Source: Arenibacter palladensis | GTDB lineage: Bacteria; Bacteroidota; Bacteroidia; Flavobacteriales; Flavobacteriaceae | Length of the DNA stretch: 64,000 nt | Direction of reading: 5' to 3' | Assembly: GCF_900129275.1 (NCBI RefSeq) | Contig: NZ_FQUX01000009.1 | Span: forward strand, 62,001 to 126,000 | Shown: piece after piece, positions 1-9,589 of the stretch | Layout of the letters: each line of letters begins with the position of its first letter | Numbering within the stretch: the first letter of the stretch is position 1 | The notes under the pieces: model-generated | The model's input: only the letters and a program-made list of their open reading frames with translations | Databases searched by the model: none | Told to the model about the DNA's origin: nothing | Made by a program: the position numbers and the translations under genes

Positions 1-3000
1 CGTTAATATACGTTTCTACCAATAGCTGAGCCAAGGGTTTATCCGCAAAAGCGCTTTTGGCACTATTGGAGTAGTCCAATTCCACTTCGTATCTCCAATC
101 CCCTGCCAACGAAACACTATATTGGCCTGTCTTTAAAAACATTTGTTCTTTTTTACCCCAGATCCCTCCGCCACCGCCAGTATCCTCTACCCGGACGGCT
201 ATAGAATTTTTGCCTTCTTTCAATATCCCTGATGGAATTTGATACACCCTATTGGCCTGATAATCCTTCTCGGTTGCCCCTACCAGCTCACCATTAACAT
301 AAACCTTGTCGGAATCATCTATGGGCCCTAGAGAAATAGTACCCGACTTGGCAGCTACATCTGAAGGCAGGTTAAGATTTCTGCGAAACCAAACTATACC
401 ATCCATCTGCAATCCTGCATCTTCTATAAATTGGGGAAGAAGCATGGTTTTCCATTGCGAATCATCAAGTCCAACTGCCTGCCTTTGATTTTTTTCGGTC
501 GATCCCATTTTAAAATTGGGGTTGGCAGACTGGAAAGCGGTGATAAATCCTTTATGGTGCTTACTCCCTGCAGCATAAAGTGCCTTTGCCAACCAATCGT
601 CGGCCAACACTTGTTCATTCCTACTCAATTCGAACAATTGTTGCCCTACTTCCTCCTTAGGCTCCCTTTCGGAAAAATAGATAAGTGCCGCCAATTGCAC
701 ACCCGGATCGTTGTCCATGAGCACATTGGCCTCCAACAAAAGTGCATCCAAAGAGTCGCTTTTAGGCAATATTTGGATGGCAGCCTTTCTAACCGCAGCG
801 GAGGGATGCTTTACAGCTGTTTTAACCACCTCCATGGCTTCTGAATTTGAAGAAACAACCCCAAGTCCATCAAGAGTCCATAAGGCATGCAAAGCGCCCG
901 GATTAAGCCCCAAAGCATCCACTTTGGTATTGCTGACCAACTTTATTAGCTCCGGTACAACATTCGTATTTCCATTTTCAACCAATAAGCGCTGGGCGGT
1001 CATACGCCAAAACATATTGTCGTTATACAGTGCTTTCAACAAAGCTTTAGAATCCTCGCGGTCCAAAGTCAGCTTTCGATAATCCGCCGCATCCTTGGGC
1101 ACAATTCGCCAAATACGACCCTTGGATTTATCGCGAAGTGGATTTTCATAGGCATTCCCCAGTCCGTTTACTGCATCATAGCCCCCTCTGTCTATATTGG
1201 GCGTGGGATTATGTTGAATAATAAAATTATACCAATCCAATACCCAAACAGCGCCGTCTGGCCCCACTTTTGCCTCAACGGGGGAAAACCATTCATCCGA
1301 ACTGGCCATTAAATTGCCACCATCCTTTTCCAAATACCCTGCACCATCCGTTTCAATTTTGGCAATATGCACTACTCCTCCCGTGGGTTCGCACACAAAA
1401 GCATACTTGTTCCAATATTTTTCAGGATAGGTTCGTGCCGTATAAAAATGGTGGCCGGCTGCGGCGGTAAAACCCCCAAAAACATCGACCTGCCTAATAT
1501 TTTGGGTTATGGGCAACATTGCGTAATGACCATCTATTTTTGAACTCCCTTTTAATGAAATGCCTTTCACATCCTTCAAGTTCTTATTGGGGATGCCCAT
1601 AAACACACTATGGGTATTGTTTGCTGTGGAAGCAAAAATGGAATTATCCTCGGTAATCCCCAATCCCCAGGTATTGTTACTGGTATTGGTCAAAAATTCA
1701 AAATTGCCAAAGTTGCTATTGAAACGATATATTCCTTGGCCAAAATCGAAGTTTTCACCCGAAATATTTCCTTTAAATCCTGAATAACCCACTACACCAT
1801 AGATATTGTTGTCTATACCACGCTGAAGGTTGGAAGGCCCGGCATGGGTATCAAAAACTCCCCATCCATCCATTACAACTTCCTTTATATCTGCCTTGTC
1901 ATCACCGTCGGAATCCTTTAAGAACAAGAAATAAGGTGCCTGTGAAACCAATATTCCCCCATTGACAAAAGTAAAACTGGTAGGTATATTTAAGTTTTCT
2001 GCGAATACGGTAAACTTGTCCGCTTTACCATCCCCATCGGTGTCTTCACATATTTTTATTCTGTCGTCTCCCGAGCCTTTATCGTCCCGCACTGTATTGG
2101 GATAATCAACGGTCTCTATTACCCATAGCCTACCTTTTTCATCCCAATTCATAGCTATAGGGTTAATAATATTGGGTTCCGAAGCAAACAGCTCCAACTT
2201 AAACCCACTTGGGACCTGGATTAATTTCGCCGATTCATTTGGAGTTAAAGGCAATTGATATTTTGGTGCGGGATCCCTTTTCTCGTAATTCGGGATATTG
2301 GCCATCTCCTTGTACTCCAAGGTTGGTATGTCTTTAGAAAATTCTGCCCAGTTCTTTTTAACTTGGTCGTCTACCGCCCATAGAATTCCCTCTTTGATCA
2401 GGTTTTGAAATCCAGGTTTACTCCATGTTCTTTCATCATGTCCATAGGCGGTATAGAACACTTTGCCCTTACCAAATTGCTTTACCCATGTCCAAGGTTC
2501 ATGATGCTCCCCTTCCACCCTTTCCATCAAAACAGTGATATCATTAGCCAATTTATCATGCACATAGGTTTCATCCCAGGTAGAGAATTCCTTAATATTT
2601 TGCATGATGGGGTGCGACTTATCAACTATTTTAGCCGTAAAAGTATCCGTACCGTGCGTTTTAAATTGTCCACCTACAAGATCCACATATTCTTCGGACT
2701 CGTTAAAACAAAAACTGGCACAATGAATTGGTAAAAATGCATGTCCGGCCGCAACATAATCCAGCAATGCCTTTTCCTGTTCAGGAAACCTATTTTCATG
2801 ATTGGCGTAAATTATTACCCCATCATAAAGAGCCAAATTCTCTGGATTAAGGTCTTCCACTTCTTCCGTATAAGTGATGTTTATACCACTTTGGGTTAAG
2901 GCAGAGGCCAAAATAGGCATATATACCCGAGAATTATGGTGCTCTAGGGCATGTCCCAAAAATAGCATCTCAATTCGTCTGGGTTGATCGTCCTTCTTTT

Positions 3001-3079
3001 TCCTTTCAGAAGGACCACAACTTACCAAGGTTGAAAGCACAATAAGTAAACAAACAAAACTAGCCTGTATGGTTTTCAT
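1..3079 (-). CDS. ThuA / PVC-type heme-binding dehydrogenase lipoprotein, C-terminus cut by window edge
   Basis: One uninterrupted frame runs from the ATG at 3079 off the left edge, with 1026 codons visible. The N-terminus is a lipoprotein signal with lipobox LVSC (Cys about residue 21), so the protein is exported and lipid-anchored. Domains in order: ThuA-like, glutamine-amidotransferase fold (about 38-245, with motif FLGHALEHHN); a beta-propeller of the PVC-type membrane-bound dehydrogenase family (about 283-650, with repeated DxDGDGxAD-like calcium loops such as DTDGDGKAD); HEAT-like helices (about 660-820); a jelly-roll sugar-binding-like domain (about 840-985). Family members often end in a cytochrome c domain, which would lie outside the window. 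The likely role is periplasmic oxidation or binding of a carbohydrate-type substrate; the substrate is unknown. It is divergent from the AraC gene at 3275. Confidence 0.85.
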   Translation of the reverse strand, partial: MKTIQASFVCLLIVLSTLVSCGPSERKKKDDQPRRIEMLFLGHALEHHNSRVYMPILASALTQSGINITYTEEVEDLNPENLALYDGVIIYANHENRFPEQEKALLDYVAAGHAFLPIHCASFCFNESEEYVDLVGGQFKTHGTDTFTAKIVDKSHPIMQNIKEFSTWDETYVHDKLANDITVLMERVEGEHHEPWTWVKQFGKGKVFYTAYGHDERTWSKPGFQNLIKEGILWAVDDQVKKNWAEFSKDIPTLEYKEMANIPNYEKRDPAPKYQLPLTPNESAKLIQVPSGFKLELFASEPNIINPIAMNWDEKGRLWVIETVDYPNTVRDDKGSGDDRIKICEDTDGDGKADKFTVFAENLNIPTSFTFVNGGILVSQAPYFLFLKDSDGDDKADIKEVVMDGWGVFDTHAGPSNLQRGIDNNIYGVVGYSGFKGNISGENFDFGQGIYRFNSNFGNFEFLTNTSNNTWGLGITEDNSIFASTANNTHSVFMGIPNKNLKDVKGISLKGSSKIDGHYAMLPITQNIRQVDVFGGFTAAAGHHFYTARTYPEKYWNKYAFVCEPTGGVVHIAKIETDGAGYLEKDGGNLMASSDEWFSPVEAKVGPDGAVWVLDWYNFIIQHNPTPNIDRGGYDAVNGLGNAYENPLRDKSKGRIWRIVPKDAADYRKLTLDREDSKALLKALYNDNMFWRMTAQRLLVENGNTNVVPELIKLVSNTKVDALGLNPGALHALWTLDGLGVVSSNSEAMEVVKTAVKHPSAAVRKAAIQILPKSDSLDALLLEANVLMDNDPGVQLAALIYFSEREPKEEVGQQLFELSRNEQVLADDWLAKALYAAGSKHHKGFITAFQSANPNFKMGSTEKNQRQAVGLDDSQWKTMLLPQFIEDAGLQMDGIVWFRRNLNLPSDVAAKSGTISLGPIDDSDKVYVNGELVGATEKDYQANRVYQIPSGILKEGKNSIAVRVEDTGGGGGIWGKKEQMFLKTGQYSVSLAGDWRYEVELDYSNSAKSAFADKPLAQLLVETYIN

Positions 3080-3217
3080 GATTTAGTTGTATTTAAGTTT
3101 AACAATTATAACAATTAATAAAGCACAAAGAATCCTCGATGTTATCTACAATTGACTGTATTATATCATTGATTATGATTTTTACCTATATTTATTGACA
3201 AATAATTACAATCCTAA

Positions 3218-3251
3218 GGATACATATCCAAGATTGACAACTGTATTTTTG
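3218..3251 (+). promoter_or_regulatory. Promoter region of the AraC gene with a small palindrome
   Basis: A -7 box TATTTTTG (3244-3251, consensus TAnnTTTG) lies 24 bases before the GTG start of the AraC gene. Just upstream is the palindrome GGATA-CA-TATCC (3218-3229), and the octamer ATTGACAA occurs twice (3194 and 3233). These could be operator sites for AraC or the divergent gene; this is inference. Confidence 0.4.
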
Positions 3252-3274
3252 GAGAATAAAACCCTTGCCCATTA

Positions 3275-4141
3275 GTGAAATCCGCATTACAAAAATCGCC
3301 CATTCCCAACTCCCACGCCTTTGTTGCCAAATTGTTGCGTCAACCTAATTTTGACCCTATTTGGCATTTCCATCCGGAATATCAACTATTTATGGTATTA
3401 AAAGGTAGTGGTACCCGATTTATTGGTGACCATGTAAAGCATTTTAAGGAAGGGGATATCACCTTTACAGGGCCAAATTTACCCCATATGTGGCGCAGTG
3501 ACAATGAAGGGTACGCTGTTGAGGAAAATTTATGGTCCGAGGGAATCGTAGTTTACTTTCACGACGATTTTATTGGCAAAAGTTTATTGCAAAAGGAAGA
3601 AATGATCAAGCTAAGGCAATTGTTCCAAAAGAGCTTGCGAGGCCTGGATGTAACGGGTAGAACAGCTGACACCATTCGCAGCATGATCAACAACCTTTTA
3701 CATCTTGAAGGCATGGAGAGTGTTCTTGAGCTTTTCAAAATTCTAAACTGCCTTGCCAACACCACTGAAAGCACTGTACTGGCCAGTCCGGGCTATACCA
3801 ACTCTTTAAAGGAGGGGGATACGGAAAGGATGAACAATGTACACGCCTATGTTATGAAGAATTTCAAAAACAAAATAGAATTGGGCACGGTGGCCTCTTT
3901 GGCCAATATGACCCCTACCTCCTTTAGCAGATACTTTAAGATCCATGCGAACAAGACCTTTTCTGAATTTTTAAGTGAAATTAGAATTGGATACGCCTGC
4001 AAATTACTGATTGAAGATAAAATGAATATTGGTCAGGCCTGCTACGAAAGCGGTTTTCAAACACTGTCCAATTTCAACAAACAGTTCAAGGCAATTACCA
4101 ATAGAACCCCGTTGTCCTACAAAAAGGAGTATAGCTCCTAA
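3275..4141 (+). CDS. AraC family transcriptional regulator with N-terminal cupin
   Basis: 288 residues. The N-terminal part (about 20-100) has the cupin pattern of sugar-sensing AraC proteins (HFHPEYQL, then FKEGDITFTGPNLPH). The C-terminal 100 residues hold two helix-turn-helix units, including LANMTPTSFSRYFK and the AraC signature ACYESGFQTLSNFNKQFK. The start is GTG: an in-frame stop lies only five codons upstream, and no ATG exists between it and the cupin. It is divergent from the ThuA/PVC dehydrogenase gene and probably controls it, as is common when AraC genes abut carbohydrate genes. The ligand is unknown. Confidence 0.9.
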   Translation: MKSALQKSPIPNSHAFVAKLLRQPNFDPIWHFHPEYQLFMVLKGSGTRFIGDHVKHFKEGDITFTGPNLPHMWRSDNEGYAVEENLWSEGIVVYFHDDFIGKSLLQKEEMIKLRQLFQKSLRGLDVTGRTADTIRSMINNLLHLEGMESVLELFKILNCLANTTESTVLASPGYTNSLKEGDTERMNNVHAYVMKNFKNKIELGTVASLANMTPTSFSRYFKIHANKTFSEFLSEIRIGYACKLLIEDKMNIGQACYESGFQTLSNFNKQFKAITNRTPLSYKKEYSS

Positions 4142-4201
4142 ACAAACCAAGAACACACAGACGAGTCCTATTTTTTGGACAAATAATTACTTTAATTAAA
4201 G

Positions 4202-4209
4202 TAATTTTG
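4202..4209 (+). promoter_or_regulatory. -7 promoter box, FAD dehydrogenase gene
   Basis: TAATTTTG matches the Bacteroidota -7 consensus TAnnTTTG and ends only 4 bases before the ATG at 4214, so the transcript would have almost no leader. Confidence 0.5.
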
Positions 4210-4213
4210 CGCT

Positions 4214-5770
4214 ATGGTAAGAAACATTCAGCTCAGGACCACTTTATTGGAAGAATCGGTAGACGATATCCTAAGAAAGAAAGCTTCAAAATATTTAGGA
4301 ATTCCCATGGAGGAAATTTCTGCGGTAAACGTACTTAGGAAATCGATCGATGCCCGTAAATCCACCATTTACTTTAATTATAAGGTTTCGGTCTACATCA
4401 ATGAACCCGCTCCCAAAAACAAGGAGTACAAGTTTGATTACAAGGATGTTTCCAAAGCCAAGAAAATACACATTATTGGTTTTGGACCCGCCGGGATGTA
4501 TGCCGCTCTGCGCTGTATAGAATTGGGATATAGGCCCATAGTACTTGAAAGGGGCAAAAATGTAAAAGACCGTAGACGGGACCTAAAAGCCATCAATAGG
4601 GATCATATAGTAAATGAGGACTCCAATTATTGCTTTGGAGAAGGAGGTGCCGGTACCTATTCCGATGGCAAGCTGTACACCCGAAGCCTTAAAAGAGGGG
4701 ATGTACGGAGAATTTTTGAAAATTTGGTCTTTCACGGTGCAACAGAACAAATCCTTATAGACGCCCATCCCCATATTGGCACTAACAAATTGCCCAAGCT
4801 GGTTCAAAACATAAGGGAAACCATTATAAAATATGGTGGTGAAATACACTTTCAAACCAAGGTGGTCGATTTTACCATTGTCAATAACGCCATAAAAGCC
4901 ATTGTTCTGCAAGATGGTTCCGAAATGCAAGCGGAAAGGGTTATTTTGGCAACAGGGCATTCCGCCCGCGATATCTATTACTTGCTGAACAACAAAAATA
5001 TTGCCTTACAAGCCAAGTCATTTGCCATGGGCGTCCGGGTAGAACACCCTCAACATATTATAGATAGTATTCAGTACCACTGTAAAGGGCAACGAAATGA
5101 ATTGCTGCCTGCCGCCTCCTACAGTCTGGTGGAACAGGTGAAGGACAGGGGTGTATACTCGTTCTGTATGTGTCCGGGAGGATTTATAGTTCCTGCGGCA
5201 ACCGCACCGGGAGAAGTGGTGGTCAACGGTATGTCGCCTTCCAAAAGAAATAACCTTTTTGCCAATTCCGGTATTGTAGTTGAAATAAATGTAGATCTCG
5301 ATATTCACAAATACGAGCAGCATGGCGCATTGAAGGGCTTGGAATACCAAAAGGATTTGGAGCGATTGGCTTTTACTTCAGGTGGGCGCACACAAACTGC
5401 ACCTGCTCAGCGACTTACCGATTTCGTGGAAGGTAAACTGTCCAACGACCTTAACCCTACCTCGTATCAGCCGGGATTGAAATCTGCTCCTCTGCATTCG
5501 CTTTTACCCAAACTGATTGGTAGTAGGCTACGTTCGGGTTTTACCGCCTTTGGTGAAAAAATGAAAGGTTACTACACTGCAGAGGCCAATGTTGTGGGCG
5601 TAGAATCAAGGACCTCCTCCCCTGTAAATATTCCAAGAAATGAAAATTTGGAACATCCGGAAATAAAAGGACTTTTTCCCTGCGGGGAAGGCGGTGGTTA
5701 TGCTGGGGGCATTGTATCGGCAGCGATGGACGGGGAACGCTGCGCAGAGGCCGCTGTTGCTGGATTCTAA
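4214..5770 (+). CDS. FAD-dependent dehydrogenase of the COG2509 type
   Basis: 518 residues. After an N-terminal region of about 80 residues comes the dinucleotide-binding motif GFGPAG (89-94) in IIGFGPAGMYAALRC, then an acidic residue closing the second strand (VLERG). Further family marks are CFGEGGAGTYSDGKLYTR and a C-terminal FAD-contact region with PCGEGGGYAGGIVSAAMDG. No signal peptide is present, so it is cytosolic. The family is conserved but its substrate is not established. The next gene is co-directional after about 70 bases with its own promoter box. Confidence 0.85.
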   Translation: MVRNIQLRTTLLEESVDDILRKKASKYLGIPMEEISAVNVLRKSIDARKSTIYFNYKVSVYINEPAPKNKEYKFDYKDVSKAKKIHIIGFGPAGMYAALRCIELGYRPIVLERGKNVKDRRRDLKAINRDHIVNEDSNYCFGEGGAGTYSDGKLYTRSLKRGDVRRIFENLVFHGATEQILIDAHPHIGTNKLPKLVQNIRETIIKYGGEIHFQTKVVDFTIVNNAIKAIVLQDGSEMQAERVILATGHSARDIYYLLNNKNIALQAKSFAMGVRVEHPQHIIDSIQYHCKGQRNELLPAASYSLVEQVKDRGVYSFCMCPGGFIVPAATAPGEVVVNGMSPSKRNNLFANSGIVVEINVDLDIHKYEQHGALKGLEYQKDLERLAFTSGGRTQTAPAQRLTDFVEGKLSNDLNPTSYQPGLKSAPLHSLLPKLIGSRLRSGFTAFGEKMKGYYTAEANVVGVESRTSSPVNIPRNENLEHPEIKGLFPCGEGGGYAGGIVSAAMDGERCAEAAVAGF

Positions 5771-5813
5771 GGTCTATTTTTTTGATTTAAACGTTTTATC
5801 CAAACTAATCCCC

Positions 5814-5821
5814 TACCTTTG
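5814..5821 (+). promoter_or_regulatory. -7 promoter box, DEAD-box helicase gene
   Basis: TACCTTTG matches TAnnTTTG and lies 20 bases before the ATG at 5842. Confidence 0.5.
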
Positions 5822-5841
5822 CCGCATATTTTACATACTAC

Positions 5842-7116
5842 ATGACATTCAAAGAATTAGGTATTATAGAGCCTATCCTTAAGGCACTAACGGCCGAAGG
5901 CTATACAACTCCAACCCCGATACAAGAAAAGTCCATACCCATATTACTAAAAGGAAAGGATCTATTGGGTTGCGCACAAACAGGAACCGGCAAAACAGCA
6001 GCGTTTTCCATACCCATCATACAACAATTGGTGATGGACAGGGAAGCCAATCCGCAACAACGAAAAATAAGAACCCTGGTAGTGACTCCAACAAGGGAGT
6101 TGGCCATACAGATAGGGGAAAATTTCACCTCTTATTCCCGATTCACAGGAATAAAAAACACCGTTATTTTCGGTGGTATTAAACAAGGAAGACAAACAGA
6201 CGCCCTAAGAAAGGGTGTTGATGTCCTTATTGCCACTCCCGGAAGGTTATTGGATTTAATGAACCAAGGCTTTATTTCCTTAAAGGACATTAAATACGCC
6301 GTATTGGACGAGGCAGACCAAATGTTGGACATGGGCTTTATCCACGATATTAAAAAGATAATTGCCAAACTGCCGGAAAATCGCCAATCCCTTTTCTTTT
6401 CCGCTACCATGCCACCTGCCATAGTGGAACTTTCAAAGAAAATATTGGGAGATTTTGAACGCGTTACCATAAAACCTCAACAAGCAACAGCGGAAAAAGT
6501 AGAACAGGGCGTTTATTTTGTTACCAAAAAAAACAAACCCAACCTACTGATCCACTTATTGGAAAAAGATCCAAATGATTCCGCCCTTGTTTTTTCACGT
6601 ACCAAACACGGTGCCAATAAGATTGTAAAACAATTGGCCAAAGCAGATATAAAGGCCGATGCCATACATGGCAATAAATCACAGAATGCACGTCAAAAAG
6701 CTCTTGGCGATTTTAAGGATGGGGAATTAAAGGTCCTAATCGCAACAGATATAGCCGCCAGAGGAATCGATGTTGAAGAACTTTCCTTGGTGATTAATTA
6801 TGACCTGCCCAACGTACCGGAAACTTATGTACACCGAATAGGCAGAACAGGAAGGGCAAGTGCCAGTGGGGTTGCGCTATCATTTTGTGATGCGGAAGAG
6901 CGACCTTACCTAAAGGATATTCAAAAATTAATTAACCAGCAGGTACCCGTTATTGCGGACCACCCTTATGTGGATGATGGATCGGAAGAGATACCCTTGG
7001 TAGAGAAAAAGCATCACAACAATAGGCAAAAACCAAGGACAGGACATTCCAATCCTAGAGGCGGACGAAATAACAACCGTAACAGAAACAGAAATAATAG
7101 GCCAAAAAGGGATTGA
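5842..7116 (+). CDS. DEAD-box ATP-dependent RNA helicase, RhlE-like
   Basis: 424 residues. All core motifs are visible in order: Q motif (TPTPIQEKSIP), Walker A AQTGTGKT, motif Ia PTRELA, GG, TPGRLLD, DEAD in VLDEADQML (about 150), SAT in FSATMP, then ARGIDV and HRIGRTGR in the second RecA domain. A basic, Arg/Asn-rich tail (about 385-424) probably binds RNA. Likely cytosolic RNA unwinding in ribosome assembly or mRNA turnover, as for RhlE relatives. Its stop codon lies inside the 5' arm of the terminator hairpin. Confidence 0.95.
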   Translation: MTFKELGIIEPILKALTAEGYTTPTPIQEKSIPILLKGKDLLGCAQTGTGKTAAFSIPIIQQLVMDREANPQQRKIRTLVVTPTRELAIQIGENFTSYSRFTGIKNTVIFGGIKQGRQTDALRKGVDVLIATPGRLLDLMNQGFISLKDIKYAVLDEADQMLDMGFIHDIKKIIAKLPENRQSLFFSATMPPAIVELSKKILGDFERVTIKPQQATAEKVEQGVYFVTKKNKPNLLIHLLEKDPNDSALVFSRTKHGANKIVKQLAKADIKADAIHGNKSQNARQKALGDFKDGELKVLIATDIAARGIDVEELSLVINYDLPNVPETYVHRIGRTGRASASGVALSFCDAEERPYLKDIQKLINQQVPVIADHPYVDDGSEEIPLVEKKHHNNRQKPRTGHSNPRGGRNNNRNRNRNNRPKRD

Positions 7117-7141
7117 TATTAAAATATCAGTCCCCTTTTTT
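7105..7141 (+). terminator. Terminator after the DEAD-box helicase gene
   Basis: A hairpin pairing AAAAGGG and TGATAT with ATATCA and CCCCTTTT is followed by a run of T. The stop codon (7114-7116) lies in the left arm. Confidence 0.75.
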
Positions 7142-7247
7142 CTTTTATTTCGGTGATATATACTCAAAAGGATTAGCAGGTATTTAAAAAATTCAGGATA
7201 TTTATTCTTTTAAAGGATTTACTCTAAAAGTTAAAGATAAACATCTA

Positions 7248-8090
7248 ATGAAAAGCGTATTCACCTCCTTCTTAATGGGTTTGGGCATATTTTTAATTCC
7301 CAATACCTCATTGTCCCAAGCTACCAATCTTATCAGTTTTAACATTAGGTACGATAATACTTCTGATACGATCAATAATTGGAATAAACGCAAGGCATCT
7401 TTGGCCAAACTAATTCAGCACTATGATGCCGATATAATAGGTATTCAGGAAGGCCTTCACCACCAAGTGGATTATTTGAATAATGCCCTCATTGGATATT
7501 CCTATGTGGGAGTTGGTCGGGACGACGGTCAACAAAAGGGAGAGTACTCGGCCATTTTCTATAATACCGATTCTTTTAAAGTATTAAAAACGAATACTTT
7601 TTGGTTATCTGAAACCCCGGAAAAAGTATCGGTGGGTTGGGATGCCTCTATGGAGAGGATCTGCACCTATGCCTTGTTTGAAAATGTAAGGACTAAAAGA
7701 CAATTCTATGTTTTTAATACACATTTCGACCATAGGGGAATGCAGGCCAGGATAAACTCTGCCGAACTCATTTATAAAAAAATTAAAGAAATAAACACCT
7801 CCGACCTTCCCGTATTCCTAATGGGGGATCTAAATTTGACTCCAGACACCCAGCCTATTCAATTCTTAAAAAAGTACTTAACGGATGCTATGGAAATATC
7901 GAAAAAACCTTTCTATGGGCCCACAGGGACTTTTAATGGATTTGATCAGGACAGGGTCATGGAAAACAGAATAGACTATATCTTTGTAAATAATATTGAG
8001 GTCCTTTCCTATACGCATATAGATGACAGAATGCCCAATAATATGCATATTTCGGACCATTTACCGGTTTTAATAACAGTTAAGGATTAA
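7248..8090 (+). CDS. Exported endonuclease/exonuclease/phosphatase family protein
   Basis: 280 residues with a signal peptide (cleavage likely after LSQA). The EEP fold is shown by SFNIRYDN, the metal-binding Glu in GIQEGLHHQ, NTHFDHRG, GDLNLTPD and the C-terminal SDHLPV. This DNase I-like family hydrolyses phosphodiesters or phosphomonoesters (nucleic acids, phospholipids, inositol phosphates). Export suggests a scavenging role; the substrate cannot be told. Followed after 42 bases by the PaiB-like gene. Confidence 0.9.
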   Translation: MKSVFTSFLMGLGIFLIPNTSLSQATNLISFNIRYDNTSDTINNWNKRKASLAKLIQHYDADIIGIQEGLHHQVDYLNNALIGYSYVGVGRDDGQQKGEYSAIFYNTDSFKVLKTNTFWLSETPEKVSVGWDASMERICTYALFENVRTKRQFYVFNTHFDHRGMQARINSAELIYKKIKEINTSDLPVFLMGDLNLTPDTQPIQFLKKYLTDAMEISKKPFYGPTGTFNGFDQDRVMENRIDYIFVNNIEVLSYTHIDDRMPNNMHISDHLPVLITVKD

Positions 8091-8132
8091 ATCGGGTTTA
8101 GAGCATTTAACCACTTAAGCACCACGCAAATC

Positions 8133-8741
8133 ATGTACACCCCATCCCATTATAAAAACGAAAACCTGGATGAAGTCCGGGAATTCTTAGTTCAAAACAG
8201 CTTTGGCATTTTAATCAACCAAACCGATGGCCGTTCTTGGGCCACACATATTCCAATGGAATTGGATATTGATGCCGAAGGAAAGGACATATTGGTAGGT
8301 CATATTTCCAAGGCCAATCCACAGTGGAAATCTTTTGTGGAGGACAAAGAGGTCTTGGCCATTTTTAATGGTCCACATAGCTACATTTCCTCGTCTTGGT
8401 ACAAGGAGGAGGAAGTCCCTACCTGGAACTATATAGCGGTGCACGTTTACGGTAAAATACAAATATTAAACGAAGGGGCAGTTCTAGATTCCCTTCATAA
8501 ATTGGTGGACAAATACGAAAAAACGTCGGCCAACCCGGTTTCCATCCATAATTTGTCCCATAAGACCATGAGGCAAATTAAGGGTATTATTGGATTTCAA
8601 ATCAACATTTCAGAAATACAGGCAACCTATAAGTTATCTCAGACAAGGCCTGAGGACCATCCAAAAATAATAGAGGAATTGCAAAAAACCAGTAATCCAG
8701 GTTCGCATGAAATTGCAAATAGGATAAAGCAAAAAAAATAA
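8133..8741 (+). CDS. PaiB-like FMN-binding protein
   Basis: 202 residues with the PaiB pattern: YTPSHYKNEN at the N-terminus, FLVQNSFGILI, GPHSYISSSWY, VPTWNYIAVHVYG, and KGIIGFQINI near the C-terminus. The family has a flavin-reductase-like split barrel and is annotated as a negative transcriptional regulator in Bacillus, though most members are not tested. Cytosolic. Probably co-transcribed with rpiA 43 bases downstream. Confidence 0.88.
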   Translation: MYTPSHYKNENLDEVREFLVQNSFGILINQTDGRSWATHIPMELDIDAEGKDILVGHISKANPQWKSFVEDKEVLAIFNGPHSYISSSWYKEEEVPTWNYIAVHVYGKIQILNEGAVLDSLHKLVDKYEKTSANPVSIHNLSHKTMRQIKGIIGFQINISEIQATYKLSQTRPEDHPKIIEELQKTSNPGSHEIANRIKQKK

Positions 8742-8784
8742 CAACAGAGTAGTATTTAAAATTCTTATACACAATTATTACAAA

Positions 8785-9459
8785 ATGAGTCTGGATAGAG
8801 AAAAGCAGCTTGCGGCCATAGAAGCCGTAAAATATGTTAAAAGTGGAATGACCGTAGGTTTGGGAACAGGCTCAACCGCAGCCCACATGGTTAAAGAATT
8901 GGGGAGACTGGTACAGAACGGATTAGAAATAGTTGGGGTACCTTCCTCTGAAAATACCAATAAATTGGCAACGGAATTAGGGATACCCCTTACTACCTTG
9001 GAAAAAACCAACGGCATTGATGTTTATATTGATGGCACCGATGAATTTGATCCTTATATGCAACTTATAAAAGGAGGGGGTGGCGCCCTTTTGAGGGAGA
9101 AAATATTAACCTATAATTCCGATTTGGTCATTATCATTGCGGATTCCAAAAAAGAAGTAAAAAGGTTGGGCGATTTTAAGCTTCCGGTGGAAACCATTCC
9201 TTTTGCTACCAAAAAAATTGAGCAGTTATTGCAAAAAATGGGGTTACATCCAAAATTAAGACTCAAGGATGGAAGTAATTTTGTCACTGATGAGGGCAAT
9301 TTTATTTTGGATCTTGATATGGCACACGTTTCAAATATCCAATTATTGGAAAGCAATCTTAAACAAATTCCGGGTATTGTGGAAACCGGCCTATTTTTGG
9401 ATATGGCCGATATTATAATAATAGGCAAAGGGGAAACTACAATTACCTTAAAAAAGTAA
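8785..9459 (+). CDS. rpiA: Ribose-5-phosphate isomerase A
   Basis: 224 residues, the usual length. Converts ribose 5-phosphate and ribulose 5-phosphate in the pentose phosphate pathway. Motifs: GLGTGSTA, GVPSSENT, the catalytic DGTDEFD region, KGGGGALLREK and the C-terminal GIVETGLFLDMAD. Last gene of the + strand run; followed by a strong bidirectional terminator. Confidence 0.97.
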   Translation: MSLDREKQLAAIEAVKYVKSGMTVGLGTGSTAAHMVKELGRLVQNGLEIVGVPSSENTNKLATELGIPLTTLEKTNGIDVYIDGTDEFDPYMQLIKGGGGALLREKILTYNSDLVIIIADSKKEVKRLGDFKLPVETIPFATKKIEQLLQKMGLHPKLRLKDGSNFVTDEGNFILDLDMAHVSNIQLLESNLKQIPGIVETGLFLDMADIIIIGKGETTITLKK

Positions 9460-9525
9460 GTACTATGGTCTTTTTTTATTAATGGAAATGACCATATATA
9501 TTCATTGAAAGTTTATCTACCTAAT

Positions 9526-9559
9526 ATAAAACCTATAATATTACTATTATAGGTTTTAT
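9526..9559. terminator. Bidirectional terminator between rpiA and the convergent exported-protein gene
   Basis: A perfect 15-bp inverted repeat (ATAAAACCTATAATA, loop TTAC, then its complement) with T-rich flanks on both strands. It separates convergent genes. Confidence 0.8.
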
Positions 9560-9589
9560 TATTTTTTGTACTAAAAAGAGGGTATTTGA

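Noticed and set aside
306-2734. Several + strand ORFs of 60-137 codons
   Set aside because: They are antisense to the long ThuA/PVC dehydrogenase frame, whose domain motifs are continuous.
4583-5350. Minus-strand ORFs inside the FAD dehydrogenase gene
   Set aside because: Shadows of a gene with clear FAD motifs; no domain pattern in the antisense translations.
9461-9496. Second terminator directly after rpiA (TATGGTC / GACCATA)
   Set aside because: The 19-base loop and T run inside the loop make it a poor terminator; the perfect hairpin at 9526 is sufficient.
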